A DNA stretch of 64,000 bases, from the NCBI RefSeq assembly GCF_006228385.1, contig NZ_CP039852.1, positions 3,054,001 to 3,118,000 of the forward strand. The letters run 5' to 3'. The translations under genes were made by a program, and so were the position numbers. The notes beneath the pieces are model-generated. The model was not told the origin of the DNA. It worked only from the letters and a program-made list of their open reading frames with translations, and did not search any database. The first letter of the stretch is position 1, and the number at the start of each line of letters is the position of its first letter. This DNA is from Salinimonas iocasae. Lineage in GTDB: Bacteria > Pseudomonadota > Gammaproteobacteria > Enterobacterales > Alteromonadaceae. Below, one piece after another: positions 7,469 to 16,230 of this stretch.

Positions 7469-9525
7469 ATGTTGTTACATCGCGCGAAACGGTTGTCACG
7501 CCTGATTATCGGTCTATCTCTCATCGCCACTCCGACTGCAACTAGCTTTGCAGCGACATCATCGACACAACAAATGTTTGTGGCAGGTCAGCCAGGTACT
7601 GCAGCCCTCAGGCAGATGGATGAGCAGATGACCCTCAGTGATATTGAAGCTTTGGTTGTGTCGTTAAAAAACGACAAACAATATAAACGTATGCTGCAGA
7701 AAATGCAGGCTGATGAAACATTAGCCGCCGCTAAAATCTTATCGGCACTTCAAGACACAGGAACATTATATGATGTCACCACAACGCTGATTCAGCAGAA
7801 TGCTGCTGATGCTCAGCAACTAGTTCGTGCCGCGATGCTGCTTTTCCCCGTTGATCGTTACGCACTTTACCATGCGCTGCTGGCTGACAGTTCGCTGTCT
7901 GCCAGTCAAATTAAATCATGGGCCTCGTCCACCGGTGTCCTGACCAACAAATTATATGCGGATGAGGCTTTTGATAGCGCCGGTATTGCTATTGAGCCGC
8001 TGATAGAGTCACTTAGCATCAGTATTGTCGGGCAATCCGCAGACACGCGGGCGTCGGTTTATTACCGGCGCTCCAGTCAATCCAACGGTGAGTGGCAGCG
8101 TGGCAAAGATCTACAGTGGGAACCGGTAACCGCGAACCTCACCGGTCCGCTGGTATATCTTGAGCCCGATACTGCTTATGAACTGAAAATCAGACTTGAG
8201 CAAGCGGATGGTAGTGCTCAAACGGTAACGCGCCAAACCGCAACCCGCGCTGAAACACCACCGATAGATCCCGATAAAGTTTACCAGCTCAGCGATATCT
8301 ATAACGGTGGAACGCTGGACCTTGAAGCATTGGGCATAGAGGGTAAACCAGGTGCCTGGGCAAAAATAGTTGGTAATCCAACGCTGCCAATTGTTGCCCC
8401 CGACGGCAACAAGCATGCTATTGATATTGGTAACAACAGCTATGTTTATTTTGAAAACATTACTGTGAAAGGCGGCAGAACACATAGTGTTTATGCTGAA
8501 AAGGCGCATCATATATGGATAAATCAGTGTGATATCTCTGACTGGGGGCGCTCACCTAATATTCTAAAAAATGGTGTTGCCTACGAATTAGAGGATGCGC
8601 AGCCTATAAACTATGACTCAGCCATTTACCTTCGCCAAACAGGTGTGGTTACGGTGGAAAACTGTCATGTCCATGATCCTAATGCACTGGCTAACGACTG
8701 GCGGTATGGTCACCCAAAAGGTCCGAATGCTTTTTTCGCTCATGCAAATCACCCCAACCCCGAGTTTAAAGGGCAGGTAATTTTAAGAAACAATGTTTTT
8801 GAAGGGAAACCAGAGCACCGCTTCAACGATGTTGTAGAAGGTCGCAAAAATGGTGAGCCTTTAGGTGGCTTTGTCAGAGACTCTGCCATTTATGGCAATA
8901 CTTTCAGATATGCTAATGATGATGGCATTGAGATCGATGGTGGCCAGTACAATGTGCTGGTTTACAACAATGAAATATCTCACAGCTATACGGGAGTGAG
9001 TGCTATCCCCACCCGTGTTGGTCCGGCCTTCATCTTTAATAACTATATTCACGATTGGGAGATCAAACTGGCAAACAGTGGGCTGCTGTGAAACTGGGCG
9101 GATTGTTTGCCGGTGCATTCGGGAAAAGCCATATTTATCATAACCTGATAACAGTAGGTCGAAATGGTATTGCGGCGTCGCGCTTTCAGGAAGATAACAC
9201 CTTCTATACCCATGCTCAGAACAATATCGTTATCACACAAAAAGACGCCAACATGGTAGGCCTTAATGTGTATGACCCTCAGCAGTTCGGGCAAACCCGC
9301 TATGTGAACAATTATTTTTTCAATACAAAAAAAGGCGAACCTAAAATGGAAGGAACCATCACGGTGCCATACGCGTATCCTTCTGAGGTGAATACAAAAA
9401 ATGCAGAAAACTGGGCGGATAGCGCTGGTCAGGTGATGTTTCCTGCTAACGACACGTATTACATCCCCAATTTCACTCTGAAAAACGCTCAACAGGATGC
9501 GTATATCAACGGGGTGGTAAATTAA
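7469..9525 (+). pseudogene. Secreted right-handed beta-helix (polysaccharide lyase-like) protein, frameshifted
   Basis: Two overlapping frames (7469-9091 and 9055-9525) together encode one about 685-residue protein. The first has a signal peptide (MLLHRAKRLSRLIIGLSLIATPTATSFA), a helical N-terminal part, a fibronectin-like segment around residues 180-265 and then parallel beta-helix repeats (NNSYVYFENITVKGG, AIYLRQTGVVTVENCHV, FRYANDDGIEIDGG). The repeats continue in the second frame (GKSHIYHNLITVGRNGIAAS). The break is at 9055: adding one T to GATTGG would restore HDLGDQTGKQW. Beta-helix proteins of this build are often lyases or epimerases acting on uronic-acid polymers, which fits the EPS setting. 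The break may be a true inactivation or a sequencing error; the downstream part shows no other decay. Confidence 0.75.
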
Positions 9526-9582
9526 GGCAGGCTTTGTGCTTGTCTTCGGCATATTTTTTAAACATGGAATGTAACGCAGTAC

Positions 9583-11076
9583 ATGTCATTAAAAGCTAAA
9601 TCTTTAGCGGGCGCCTTTTTCAATTTGTCAGCCAACGGCTTTGCGCAAATTGTTAACTTCGTTGTTTACGCTATCATGGCCCGGATCCTCGAAGTTGAGG
9701 CGTTCGGGCTTGTTGCCATCTGTCTGATGGTCGTAGAGTTTTGTAATTTATTTGTCACCGTCGGCATTAGCCAGAACCTCATTCAACGCAAAGACTGGGA
9801 TAATCAGTTTGCCAGCCTGTCGTTCTGGGTATTAATGGGAGTCTCTGGCGCCATTGCGACGCTGATTTTTGTTGTTGCTGTTCCCATTGCCTGGTACACC
9901 TATTCTGAACTCGCCGCTCAATTAATTGCCGCGCTGGCCATTGTGCCTATTGCTAATGGTTTCAGGCTGGTACACAAAGCCAAACTTGAGCGCAATTTTG
10001 AAAATAAAAAGCTGGCGGTTTACGACACTATTGGCGTGCTTATCGGCGGCATCGTATCGGTTGTCACCGCCCTGGATGGCTTCGGCGCCTGGGCAATTAT
10101 CTTTGGCAAAATCGTTCAGGCAGTGGTATCGACTGTTCTGACTTGCGTGCGTTCAGATTTCAAACCTGAAAAGGTCACCGATAAATCTCATTTACCGGAA
10201 ATAATCACATTTGCTAAACCCCTTATTGCGATGTCTTTTGTTAACTTTTTCTCGCAAAAGGCGTCGAATATCATCATTGCCTTTTTCCTTGGTGCATCAA
10301 CCTTCGCGTTCGCGTCAGTCGCCAGGCAGGGGGTTTCGGTAATCAATAACCTCACCTTTCAGCCACTGAACCGGATTGCGCTGGCCGGACTTTCTCGGGT
10401 AAGTACTGATAACCTCAGCCACACCTTTGGCCGAATGGTGGGCATGACTGCCATTTTTGTATCGCCGGTCTATTTTGGTGTAGGTGCAATCGCTCACCCG
10501 TTTGTTGAACTGGTGTTTGGTGATAAATGGACCACCAGCGCGTATCTGCTATCCATACTGGCAATTATGGCCCCTACTCAGGTTATGGCTTATTACCTGC
10601 CAAACCTGCTGATCTCCAGAGGCATGCCGCATCAAGCTTTCAAACTGAATATGATAAACCTGGTAGTGAATATGGCTCTGCCGCTCATGGCTGTGCCCTG
10701 GGGACTGTACGGCGTTATTGTTGCTTTGGTCATTGCTAACTACATCACACTGTTTCTGAAATTCGCACTGGTTAAAAAACACCTTGGTATCGGTATAAAG
10801 GATGCGTTGGCCAATACCTGGATGTTCTCAATGGCCTCGGTAGTGATGTACGGTGTGGTTTTATACCTTGAACGCTTTAATATTTACGGACTCGATAACA
10901 TTTTTGTCAATATCGCTGCACTTGTTGTCACTGGCGCCGCTATCTATGCGGGCATATTATTGCTTTTCTTCCGTCGTAAGAGCTTCAAAGTAATGGCAGA
11001 ACTTAAGCGCTCAAAAAGCCAGAAAGCGGTTAAAAAGAAAGTACCGCCTCAGGAATCCGGCACAGCTGAGCGCTGA
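9583..11076 (+). CDS. Wzx-type polysaccharide flippase
   Basis: This is a 497-residue MOP-superfamily (polysaccharide synthase/WzxC-like) membrane protein with about 12-14 helices and the typical start SLKAKSLAGAFFNLSANGFAQIVNF. A lysine-rich tail (residues about 465-490) faces the cytoplasm. It should flip undecaprenyl-linked repeat units across the inner membrane in Wzx/Wzy assembly. It lies 57 bases after the beta-helix gene on the same strand, probably in one transcript, and ends at a hairpin. Confidence 0.9.
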   Translation: MSLKAKSLAGAFFNLSANGFAQIVNFVVYAIMARILEVEAFGLVAICLMVVEFCNLFVTVGISQNLIQRKDWDNQFASLSFWVLMGVSGAIATLIFVVAVPIAWYTYSELAAQLIAALAIVPIANGFRLVHKAKLERNFENKKLAVYDTIGVLIGGIVSVVTALDGFGAWAIIFGKIVQAVVSTVLTCVRSDFKPEKVTDKSHLPEIITFAKPLIAMSFVNFFSQKASNIIIAFFLGASTFAFASVARQGVSVINNLTFQPLNRIALAGLSRVSTDNLSHTFGRMVGMTAIFVSPVYFGVGAIAHPFVELVFGDKWTTSAYLLSILAIMAPTQVMAYYLPNLLISRGMPHQAFKLNMINLVVNMALPLMAVPWGLYGVIVALVIANYITLFLKFALVKKHLGIGIKDALANTWMFSMASVVMYGVVLYLERFNIYGLDNIFVNIAALVVTGAAIYAGILLLFFRRKSFKVMAELKRSKSQKAVKKKVPPQESGTAER

Positions 11077-11097
11077 TCATCTGGTGCACTGGCTAAC

Positions 11098-11129
11098 ACT
11101 GCCCGCCCTCTCGGGCAGTTATTCCCTTT
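11098..11129 (+). terminator. Hairpin after the flippase gene
   Basis: ACTGCCCG-(6)-CGGGCAGT forms an 8-bp GC-rich stem, followed by TATTCCCTTTC. The T tract is weak, so termination may be partial. Confidence 0.55.
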
Positions 11130-11260
11130 CGCTTTTTGCAAAGAATCGACGGGTAAGAGCTTCACAATTAAGACTCACTTTTTCAAACATAACCTTTAAC
11201 TTACATAGAAAAGTTCAAAAAATTAAATCAAAAACAGATAGTTAAGATAAAAATCAAGAG

Positions 11261-11276
11261 TGGCACGATAGATGCT
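11261..11276 (+). promoter_or_regulatory. Sigma-54 promoter (TGGCACG...TGCT)
   Basis: TGGCACGATAGATGCT has a perfect TGGCACG -24 element and the -12 GC exactly 12 bases after the GG, differing from the TTGC consensus only at one T. The upstream 100 bases are AT-rich. Transcription would start near 11288, 35 bases before the 31-codon ORF at 11323. Confidence 0.75.
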
Positions 11277-11322
11277 TGGTTAGTGTATATATTTTAGAAT
11301 TGCCAGTCCATGGAGACAGACA

Positions 11323-11418
11323 ATGGAAACCTTATGTGCACTTGCTTTTGCTTATCAGTGCGTTCTTATTCTTCGCCGTACTCAGTTTGCCGGAATTGCG
11401 ATGCGGGCGCCGGCGTAA
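11323..11418 (+). CDS. Small 31-codon ORF, first gene after the sigma-54 promoter
   Basis: ATG at 11323 is preceded by GGAGA with 6-base spacing, an excellent ribosome site, and the frame runs to TAA at 11416-11418. The peptide METLCALAFAYQCVLILRRT... has a short hydrophobic stretch with two cysteines followed by Arg-Arg and a small-residue tail. It matches nothing I know. It may be a leader peptide controlling the next gene, a small membrane peptide, or chance. The overlapping longer frame (from 11276) lacks a proper start and was not preferred. Confidence 0.45.
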   Translation: METLCALAFAYQCVLILRRTQFAGIAMRAPA

Positions 11419-11486
11419 TAAGCATATTTCCAGTCTAATGTTGTATCTCACCTTTCTTTTTTCCTGGCATCATCAGAGACGACATT

Positions 11487-12167
11487 ATGCAAACTTATCT
11501 TCCTCAGCAGGAAGAGAACCTCAAAGCATTTATCGCGCAAAAAGGTTTTCCCTGCGTTGGTGCTAAAACAGCACTTCACAAAGAACAAATTCATCATCAT
11601 CACTTTGGTCCCCTGCACGATACTTCAGATAACCTGGACATATTAGATGCCATCTATCGCTTTATCGAAGGCTTTAACCTTCAAGATGATATGTTTTCTT
11701 CTTTTGTCTGTACGTTCGAGGGACCGTGGGATCATAGCGAGCGACAATACGAACGCCTGTTATGGGAAAAACTTCAGCAGCTTTATGATATCGACAGCAA
11801 GTTACACGGGTGGGACAACCATGTAAGTAACGACCCGGACCATGCTGATTTTAGCTTTAGTCTTGGTGGACATGCATTTTTTATTGTCTGTCTGAATCCA
11901 GCGAGCCGTCGTAAAAGCCGAAGATATGACTCACCGGCCATAGTGTTCAATCTGCATCAACAGTTTGATCAGCTGCGCACGGAAGGAAAGTTTGAAGACT
12001 TTCGTGACCATATTCGAAAAAGAGACACTGTTTTTAGTGGTGGCGATAATCCAATGCTGGATAATCATGGTAGTGATTCTGAAGCTAAACAATACAGCGG
12101 GCGACAGTTAGAAGAAAACTGGCAGTGTCCGTTTCATACGAATCAGGAGCAACAAAATAATGGATAA
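11487..12167 (+). CDS. YqcI/YcgG family heme-oxygenase-like enzyme (GntA-like N-hydroxylase homologue)
   Basis: The 226-residue protein carries the YqcI/YcgG pattern: GFPCVGAKTALHKEQIHHHHFG near the N-terminus, LLWEKLQQLYDID in the middle, then FSLGGHAFFIV, NPASRRKSRR, AIVFNLHQQFDQLR and IRKRD. A characterised member, GntA of guanitoxin biosynthesis, is a heme-dependent N-hydroxylase acting on a guanidino compound, so N-oxygenation of an arginine- or guanidine-like substrate is a reasonable guess and not proof. The start at 11487 has only a weak ribosome site (AGAGACGAC). It overlaps the next gene by 8 bases (ATGGATAA), implying translational coupling. A sigma-54 promoter lies upstream. Confidence 0.8.
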   Translation: MQTYLPQQEENLKAFIAQKGFPCVGAKTALHKEQIHHHHFGPLHDTSDNLDILDAIYRFIEGFNLQDDMFSSFVCTFEGPWDHSERQYERLLWEKLQQLYDIDSKLHGWDNHVSNDPDHADFSFSLGGHAFFIVCLNPASRRKSRRYDSPAIVFNLHQQFDQLRTEGKFEDFRDHIRKRDTVFSGGDNPMLDNHGSDSEAKQYSGRQLEENWQCPFHTNQEQQNNG

Positions 12168-12735
12168 AATCGCACCGCGTAGCGGCACCGCATTCGAATT
12201 AAAAGCCGGACAGCAGTTAAAGGTCATTGACCCAGAGGGCGAGCAGGTCGCTGATTTGTACGCGTTCAACAGCAGTAATCACAACGAATATTTATCATCA
12301 GGCCGTTCTCTGGACTACAACGAAAGCGTGAATTTTGGTAAAGGCTCAAAGCTATACTCTAACGATAGCCGTGAAATGTTCGAGATTGTTGAAGATACTG
12401 TAGAGGACCATGACTTTCTGCTCACCCCGTGTAGTAAGGCAACGTTCCGCCATTTTTACCCTGATGAGGAACCTGTACCGGGTTGTCACGGTAATCTGGC
12501 GAAAGCATTTTCAGCATATGGAATCCCTGAGCATCTTATTAATACAACCTTTAATACATTTATGAACGTAGCCATAGATGAAAACGGGAAGCTATCTGTA
12601 CTGCCACCTAAAAGTAAGGCCGGTGACTTCACCGTGTTTGAGGCCAAAATGGATATGATTGTCGGTTTGACCGCCTGCTCTGCCGGCGAGTCGAATAACT
12701 TCAGCTATAAACCGATTTGCTACGAAATTTTATAG
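12160..12735 (+). CDS. DUF1989 (urea carboxylase-associated family) protein
   Basis: The 191-residue single-domain protein has the DUF1989 pattern: IDPEGEQVADLYAFN, EYLSSGRSLDYN, KLYSNDSREMFEIVEDTVEDHD, TPCSKATF, CHGNLAKAF, FNTFMNVAIDENGKL and a late TACSAGESN. The family includes the CgdA/CgdB carboxyguanidine deiminase subunits of guanidine degradation; stand-alone members beside YqcI/YcgG genes are uncharacterised. Conserved Cys and His residues are consistent with metal binding. It overlaps the preceding enzyme gene, so both likely act on the same compound. A terminator follows 10 bases after the stop. Confidence 0.85.
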   Translation: MDKIAPRSGTAFELKAGQQLKVIDPEGEQVADLYAFNSSNHNEYLSSGRSLDYNESVNFGKGSKLYSNDSREMFEIVEDTVEDHDFLLTPCSKATFRHFYPDEEPVPGCHGNLAKAFSAYGIPEHLINTTFNTFMNVAIDENGKLSVLPPKSKAGDFTVFEAKMDMIVGLTACSAGESNNFSYKPICYEIL

Positions 12736-12740
12736 ATATT

Positions 12741-12768
12741 AAAAAGGGTGCTAACGCACCCTGTTTTG
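12741..12768. terminator. Terminator between convergent DUF1989 and pyruvyltransferase genes
   Basis: AAAAAGGGTGC-TAAC-GCACCCTGTTTTGT: a GC stem of 6 bp with T residues on the plus side and A residues ahead of it, so it can work in both directions for the two converging genes. Confidence 0.8.
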
Positions 12769-12778
12769 TATTGCTGTC

Positions 12779-13582
12779 TCATACGCCCCATAAATCGAAC
12801 GGGAATGCCTGATAAAGCTTTCTGGCTATGGGAGTAAAATCAGGTGGTCTGGGGATATCGATCTTTAACCCTTCCTCGACTGAGCTTACTTTGGGAATAT
12901 CCTTTCTACCAGTCCCCTGATAATAGTCTTCGTACTTAAACATAGACTCACCGCTATTAGAGTCCAGAAACACTGCCGGAATGCCATACGCTTCAGCGAT
13001 AATCACCCCATGTAACGAGCTTGAAATCACACGTTTACTGTTCACAATGGATTCGATAAACGAGCCAGGGTATTGCATCGGTGTAACCAGTGCGTCTTCA
13101 TGCCCTTCATAATGTGACATGTCATCGTTCATATGATTAATAACGATATACTCTCTGGCTTCGCCCTTTTGCATCAGCGACTTAGGGTAAAAATACGGTA
13201 GTAAAATAGCCGGATCACCGTAAACGGCTGGTACATCAATACCACGGTTCATCAGATATTCTCGGGTTAACGGCCCTCTGACCGCACGAACATCTAATTG
13301 CTTGAAGCGGTTGACCTTATCGTCCATTTTTTTGTTAAGGCCGGTGCCCCAGATAGTATCTCCGGTATTAGCAAAGTGCAGGACGGAACCGACACTTACC
13401 AGCTTATTGTCGTGGCTGAGTTTGTCCGTAATCATCTTGCCTTTCATTGCTATTATTCTGTTTACCAGATCGTATGCAACGAAATCGCCGATATTCGGCC
13501 GGGGATCCTTTTTCGACTGCCACCAGAAAATCAACGACTTCTCTTTGGCATATTTTTGCTTCTCGGCCCATTTATAAAACAT
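12779..13582 (-). CDS. Polysaccharide pyruvyl transferase family protein
   Basis: This is a 267-residue member of the WcaK/CsaB-type family that transfers pyruvate from phosphoenolpyruvate onto sugar hydroxyls as a ketal. Seen: NIGDFVAYDLV at the N-terminus, VGSVLHFANTGDTIWGTGLN, AVRGPLTREYL, the GDPAILLP motif and SSSLHGVIIAEAYGIP, which contains the conserved His of the family. It would add negative charge to the EPS. It is transcribed with the sulfotransferase and GT2 genes upstream. Confidence 0.85.
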   Translation of the reverse strand: MFYKWAEKQKYAKEKSLIFWWQSKKDPRPNIGDFVAYDLVNRIIAMKGKMITDKLSHDNKLVSVGSVLHFANTGDTIWGTGLNKKMDDKVNRFKQLDVRAVRGPLTREYLMNRGIDVPAVYGDPAILLPYFYPKSLMQKGEAREYIVINHMNDDMSHYEGHEDALVTPMQYPGSFIESIVNSKRVISSSLHGVIIAEAYGIPAVFLDSNSGESMFKYEDYYQGTGRKDIPKVSSVEEGLKIDIPRPPDFTPIARKLYQAFPFDLWGV

Positions 13583-13637
13583 CTGTTGTCCTTTATTACT
13601 TATATCTGGTGACGGCTTAGCGCGGATTGTCAGCGCG

Positions 13638-14426
13638 CTATAAAAACCGCTTTTTCAAACGGCGGAAAATGCTTTCCCGGTTAAATCGCAGCAGTTCATC
13701 ATTAACGTTAAACTCGCGCATAAACTGCTCAGTCCATGCTTTGTTTATTGTATCGCTTTGCTTCTTGGTGACAGGCGCTGTTGGAATTCGGCGACTATCG
13801 ACCTCGATGTGCATCATATCTGCGATACGTAAAATCGTATTTGCGGTGTTGCTTTTCACATCGTTGAAGTTCAGGTCCATGTATTTAGCGCCACTGGCAC
13901 TCAATGTGTATTTCCAGGAACTGTTCTCAAACAAAATTCTGCGCAGACCGTTATCAATATCTTCAAAGCGATATTCCGGCTGTTTCTGCTTTTCTTGTTT
14001 TGAGATCCAGGCCCCTGTTTGTTTTGCCACGGCCAGTGATACTGCCTGTGACATCACATCCTGACGGGTCAGCAATACAAAATGTGGATTGGGAAACATC
14101 GACTGAACCCGACTAAATCCACCCAGTGTTTCAAGGTGGCAGTAATGTAATTTGATTCCGAACACCCCATTGGGCGAAGTACGACGGTGCATAAGTTGTT
14201 GCATCACTTCTGCAGTATCAGACGTTCCAAATTTTTTCTTCCACTGATTCAGGTTTTTGGTATTGGCATATTCCAGCGGAAATCCAAATGCGCCAGTTTC
14301 GTGAAGCGCATGGCCAAGCATGTGACTTCCTGATCGCACAGTAGAGGCGATAATCAACGTTTTCTTGGTTTCTGTCTGGTTAGGGTAGTCATGCTCGTCG
14401 GCAAACTGATCTTCGTACAATTCCAT
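13638..14426 (-). CDS. Stf0-type sulfotransferase
   Basis: The 262-residue cytoplasmic protein resembles trehalose 2-sulfotransferase Stf0. The PAPS 5'-phosphosulfate loop is IASTVRSGSHMLGHAL near residue 27; GAFGFPLEYAN, FGIKLHYCH and LLTRQDVMSQAVSLAVAKQTGAW are further family landmarks, with the Arg/Ser of the 3'-phosphate site in the LLTRQD stretch. It should transfer sulfate from PAPS to a sugar. Its place between a pyruvyltransferase and a GT2 gene points to modification of the EPS repeat unit or its lipid-linked precursor. Confidence 0.85.
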   Translation of the reverse strand: MELYEDQFADEHDYPNQTETKKTLIIASTVRSGSHMLGHALHETGAFGFPLEYANTKNLNQWKKKFGTSDTAEVMQQLMHRRTSPNGVFGIKLHYCHLETLGGFSRVQSMFPNPHFVLLTRQDVMSQAVSLAVAKQTGAWISKQEKQKQPEYRFEDIDNGLRRILFENSSWKYTLSASGAKYMDLNFNDVKSNTANTILRIADMMHIEVDSRRIPTAPVTKKQSDTINKAWTEQFMREFNVNDELLRFNRESIFRRLKKRFL

Positions 14427-14444
14427 GTTTGTCTCTTCGCTAAG

Positions 14445-15305
14445 TTAGGCGCGCTGACGCACTTTTTTAAGAGATACGGCGGCAATATGCTCCATCGTCA
14501 CCCGCAACCCGGCTAATCTTATTGACTGCATTATCCAGCGGGCTTTCTGCTGCTTTAACGGCAGATAAACCAGTAATTGAGCGGCTACACGTTTGCGGTA
14601 ATTTTCCTCGCCCAAAAAAGCCCGGTGTTTATCTGCAGAGCGTAATCTGACGATAGCCTGTTCAGGCGTCATTCTGGCAACTTTAGCGCCGATACCGTCC
14701 ATATTCATAAAGCGGTACATAAATATTGCCCTGGGTATATTCACCAGCTTATAACCCTTTTGCAGGAGCCGGACATACATATCCCAGTCCTGTCCGTTTG
14801 GTAGTGACTCGTCGAACCGTTCTTTTATGGCGAGGTCGCGGCGTATACTGAACCCGCTCATCCCACAATATTGATTGCCTGTACGAAGAACATCGGCCTG
14901 TACTGTTTCATCGGGTTGAACAAACACCTCATCTTCTTTCCCCAGGTTCTGATAGCCACTCACAACAGCATCAGCGCCTTCTTCGTAAGCTCGAACATGT
15001 TCCAGCAAATAGTCGGGCATCCAGATATCATCATCATCCAAAAAGGCAATAATATCGCCTTTGGCCGTATCTACACCGATGTTGCGCGCCTTATTAGCGC
15101 CTGAAGAGGTATCGAGGGGTTTGTAGATAAAATTGCTATGATGAGAAAATGCTTCGATAACCTGTTCATATGGCAAGGAAGATGCATCATTCACCACAAT
15201 AACTTCCAGTGGCTTTACAATTTGAGCATAAACGCCATCCAGCGCTTCTTTCAGTTCATTCGGTCGATTAAAAGTCGTAATGACAACGCTGACTGTATAG
15301 CTCAT
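14445..15305 (-). CDS. GT2 family glycosyltransferase
   Basis: This is an inverting GT-A transferase of about 286 residues. It starts MSYTVSVVITTFNRPNELKEAL; VVNDASS binds the nucleotide, FLDDDDIWMPDYL is the DxD metal motif, and NGQDWDMYVRLLQKG holds the likely catalytic base region. I moved the start to the ATG at 15305, which follows AGGGA; the longer frame adds an unrelated Cys/Ser-rich stretch. The donor and acceptor sugars are unknown. It is first of the three-gene minus-strand unit running to 12779. Confidence 0.9.
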   Translation of the reverse strand: MSYTVSVVITTFNRPNELKEALDGVYAQIVKPLEVIVVNDASSLPYEQVIEAFSHHSNFIYKPLDTSSGANKARNIGVDTAKGDIIAFLDDDDIWMPDYLLEHVRAYEEGADAVVSGYQNLGKEDEVFVQPDETVQADVLRTGNQYCGMSGFSIRRDLAIKERFDESLPNGQDWDMYVRLLQKGYKLVNIPRAIFMYRFMNMDGIGAKVARMTPEQAIVRLRSADKHRAFLGEENYRKRVAAQLLVYLPLKQQKARWIMQSIRLAGLRVTMEHIAAVSLKKVRQRA

Positions 15306-15395
15306 AGATTCCCTGTGAAGTAAAAAATAAAACGCGTATTTGGTTAAGGAAATTCCATAGAATTTCTTTGATGTAGATGAACAGGAGCAAGAATC

Positions 15396-16181
15396 GTGCA
15401 AGAAATCTTAAAGCAGCAATCGGAAAAATATTTATCGAGGTATCCGAAGATATTTTTCTGCCATGTACCTAAGTGTGCGGGCGTATCTTTATCTAAGGCC
15501 ATTTATGCGTCTGTCTATCCTAGCGTGCTTAAAGCCACTAAGTTTGCAGGCCATATCGATCTGAAAAGTAGTCGGGTCAGTGCGCAGTTATTGGATATTG
15601 ATATGATGACTGCAAGAGAGTGTCAGCTGATTTCTCACCTGGACGCTTCCAGTATGCTGTATACCAATGGTCACTGCATTGCACGTCCTTCTGTAGTCAG
15701 TAAATATTCCCAGAAGTGGCACTTTCTTACGATACTTCGCGACCCTGTTGACCGCTTTATTTCTGAGTTTGTATATAACCGTTATAAAGAATCCGAGTGG
15801 CTGAAACATGATCAGGATATAGAGCAGTATGTTGACTCTGATAAGGGCATCAGCGCGGGATTAACGTACGCAAGATATTTTTCCGGTATAAATGATAGCC
15901 AGCAGATTCTGGCCAATCCTGACGCAGCTGTTGAAGCGGCTGTAGCTAATTTAAGACGATTTGCGGTAGCTGGCACACTTGATGACATGCCAGCCTGGAT
16001 AAATCAGTTCAACCAGCGCTTTAATACAAAGATTAATATCGACAGCAAAAATAAGAGCCCGAATCAGGGTGCGTCTTCTGACATAACCGCTAACAGTGAT
16101 GTTATGAGCCGGATAGCGCAGCTATGCGAGATTGACTCACAGATTTATCAGCAGCTAAAAGCAATTAAACCTGCCGCTTAG
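15396..16181 (+). CDS. Sulfotransferase family protein (Sulfotransfer_2-like)
   Basis: The 261-residue product begins at GTG 15396, with AGGAGC 8 bases upstream. PAPS-binding landmarks are present: KIFFCHVPKCAGVSLSKAI (5'-phosphosulfate loop, residues about 18-36) and LTILRDPVDRFISEFVY (3'-phosphate site). This pattern belongs to carbohydrate sulfotransferases of the membrane/Golgi type and differs from the Stf0 protein at 13.6 kb, so the locus has two unrelated sulfotransferases. It is divergent from the GT2 gene, 90 bases apart. Confidence 0.8.
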   Translation: MQEILKQQSEKYLSRYPKIFFCHVPKCAGVSLSKAIYASVYPSVLKATKFAGHIDLKSSRVSAQLLDIDMMTARECQLISHLDASSMLYTNGHCIARPSVVSKYSQKWHFLTILRDPVDRFISEFVYNRYKESEWLKHDQDIEQYVDSDKGISAGLTYARYFSGINDSQQILANPDAAVEAAVANLRRFAVAGTLDDMPAWINQFNQRFNTKINIDSKNKSPNQGASSDITANSDVMSRIAQLCEIDSQIYQQLKAIKPAA

Positions 16182-16195
16182 CTAGCTACCTAAAG

Positions 16196-16225
16196 AGACA
16201 GGCCATCACGTCGGATGGCCTGTTG
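16196..16225. terminator. Hairpin between convergent genes
   Basis: ACAGGCCATC-(6)-GATGGCCTGT is a perfect 10-bp stem lying between the sulfotransferase stop and the convergent glycosyltransferase stop. T residues on either side are few (TCTCTTT on the minus side), but position and stem strength suggest a bidirectional terminator. Confidence 0.65.
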
Positions 16226-16230
16226 GAATA

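Noticed and set aside
11077..11486. A guanidine riboswitch in front of the YqcI/YcgG-DUF1989 genes.
   Set aside because: I looked for ykkC-type or paired ACGR-loop hairpins and found none that I can support.
11276..11566. A 96-codon plus-strand frame with a hydrophobic stretch followed by CGRRR, resembling a PEP-CTERM or similar sorting tail.
   Set aside because: It begins inside the sigma-54 site with a TTG, has no ribosome site, lacks a PEP or GG motif, and overlaps both the better-supported 31-codon ORF and the start of the YqcI/YcgG gene.
13607..13622. TGGTGACGGCTTAGCG, a GG-N10-GC match on the plus strand.
   Set aside because: It points into minus-strand genes with no plus-strand gene until 15396; the rest of the consensus is poor.
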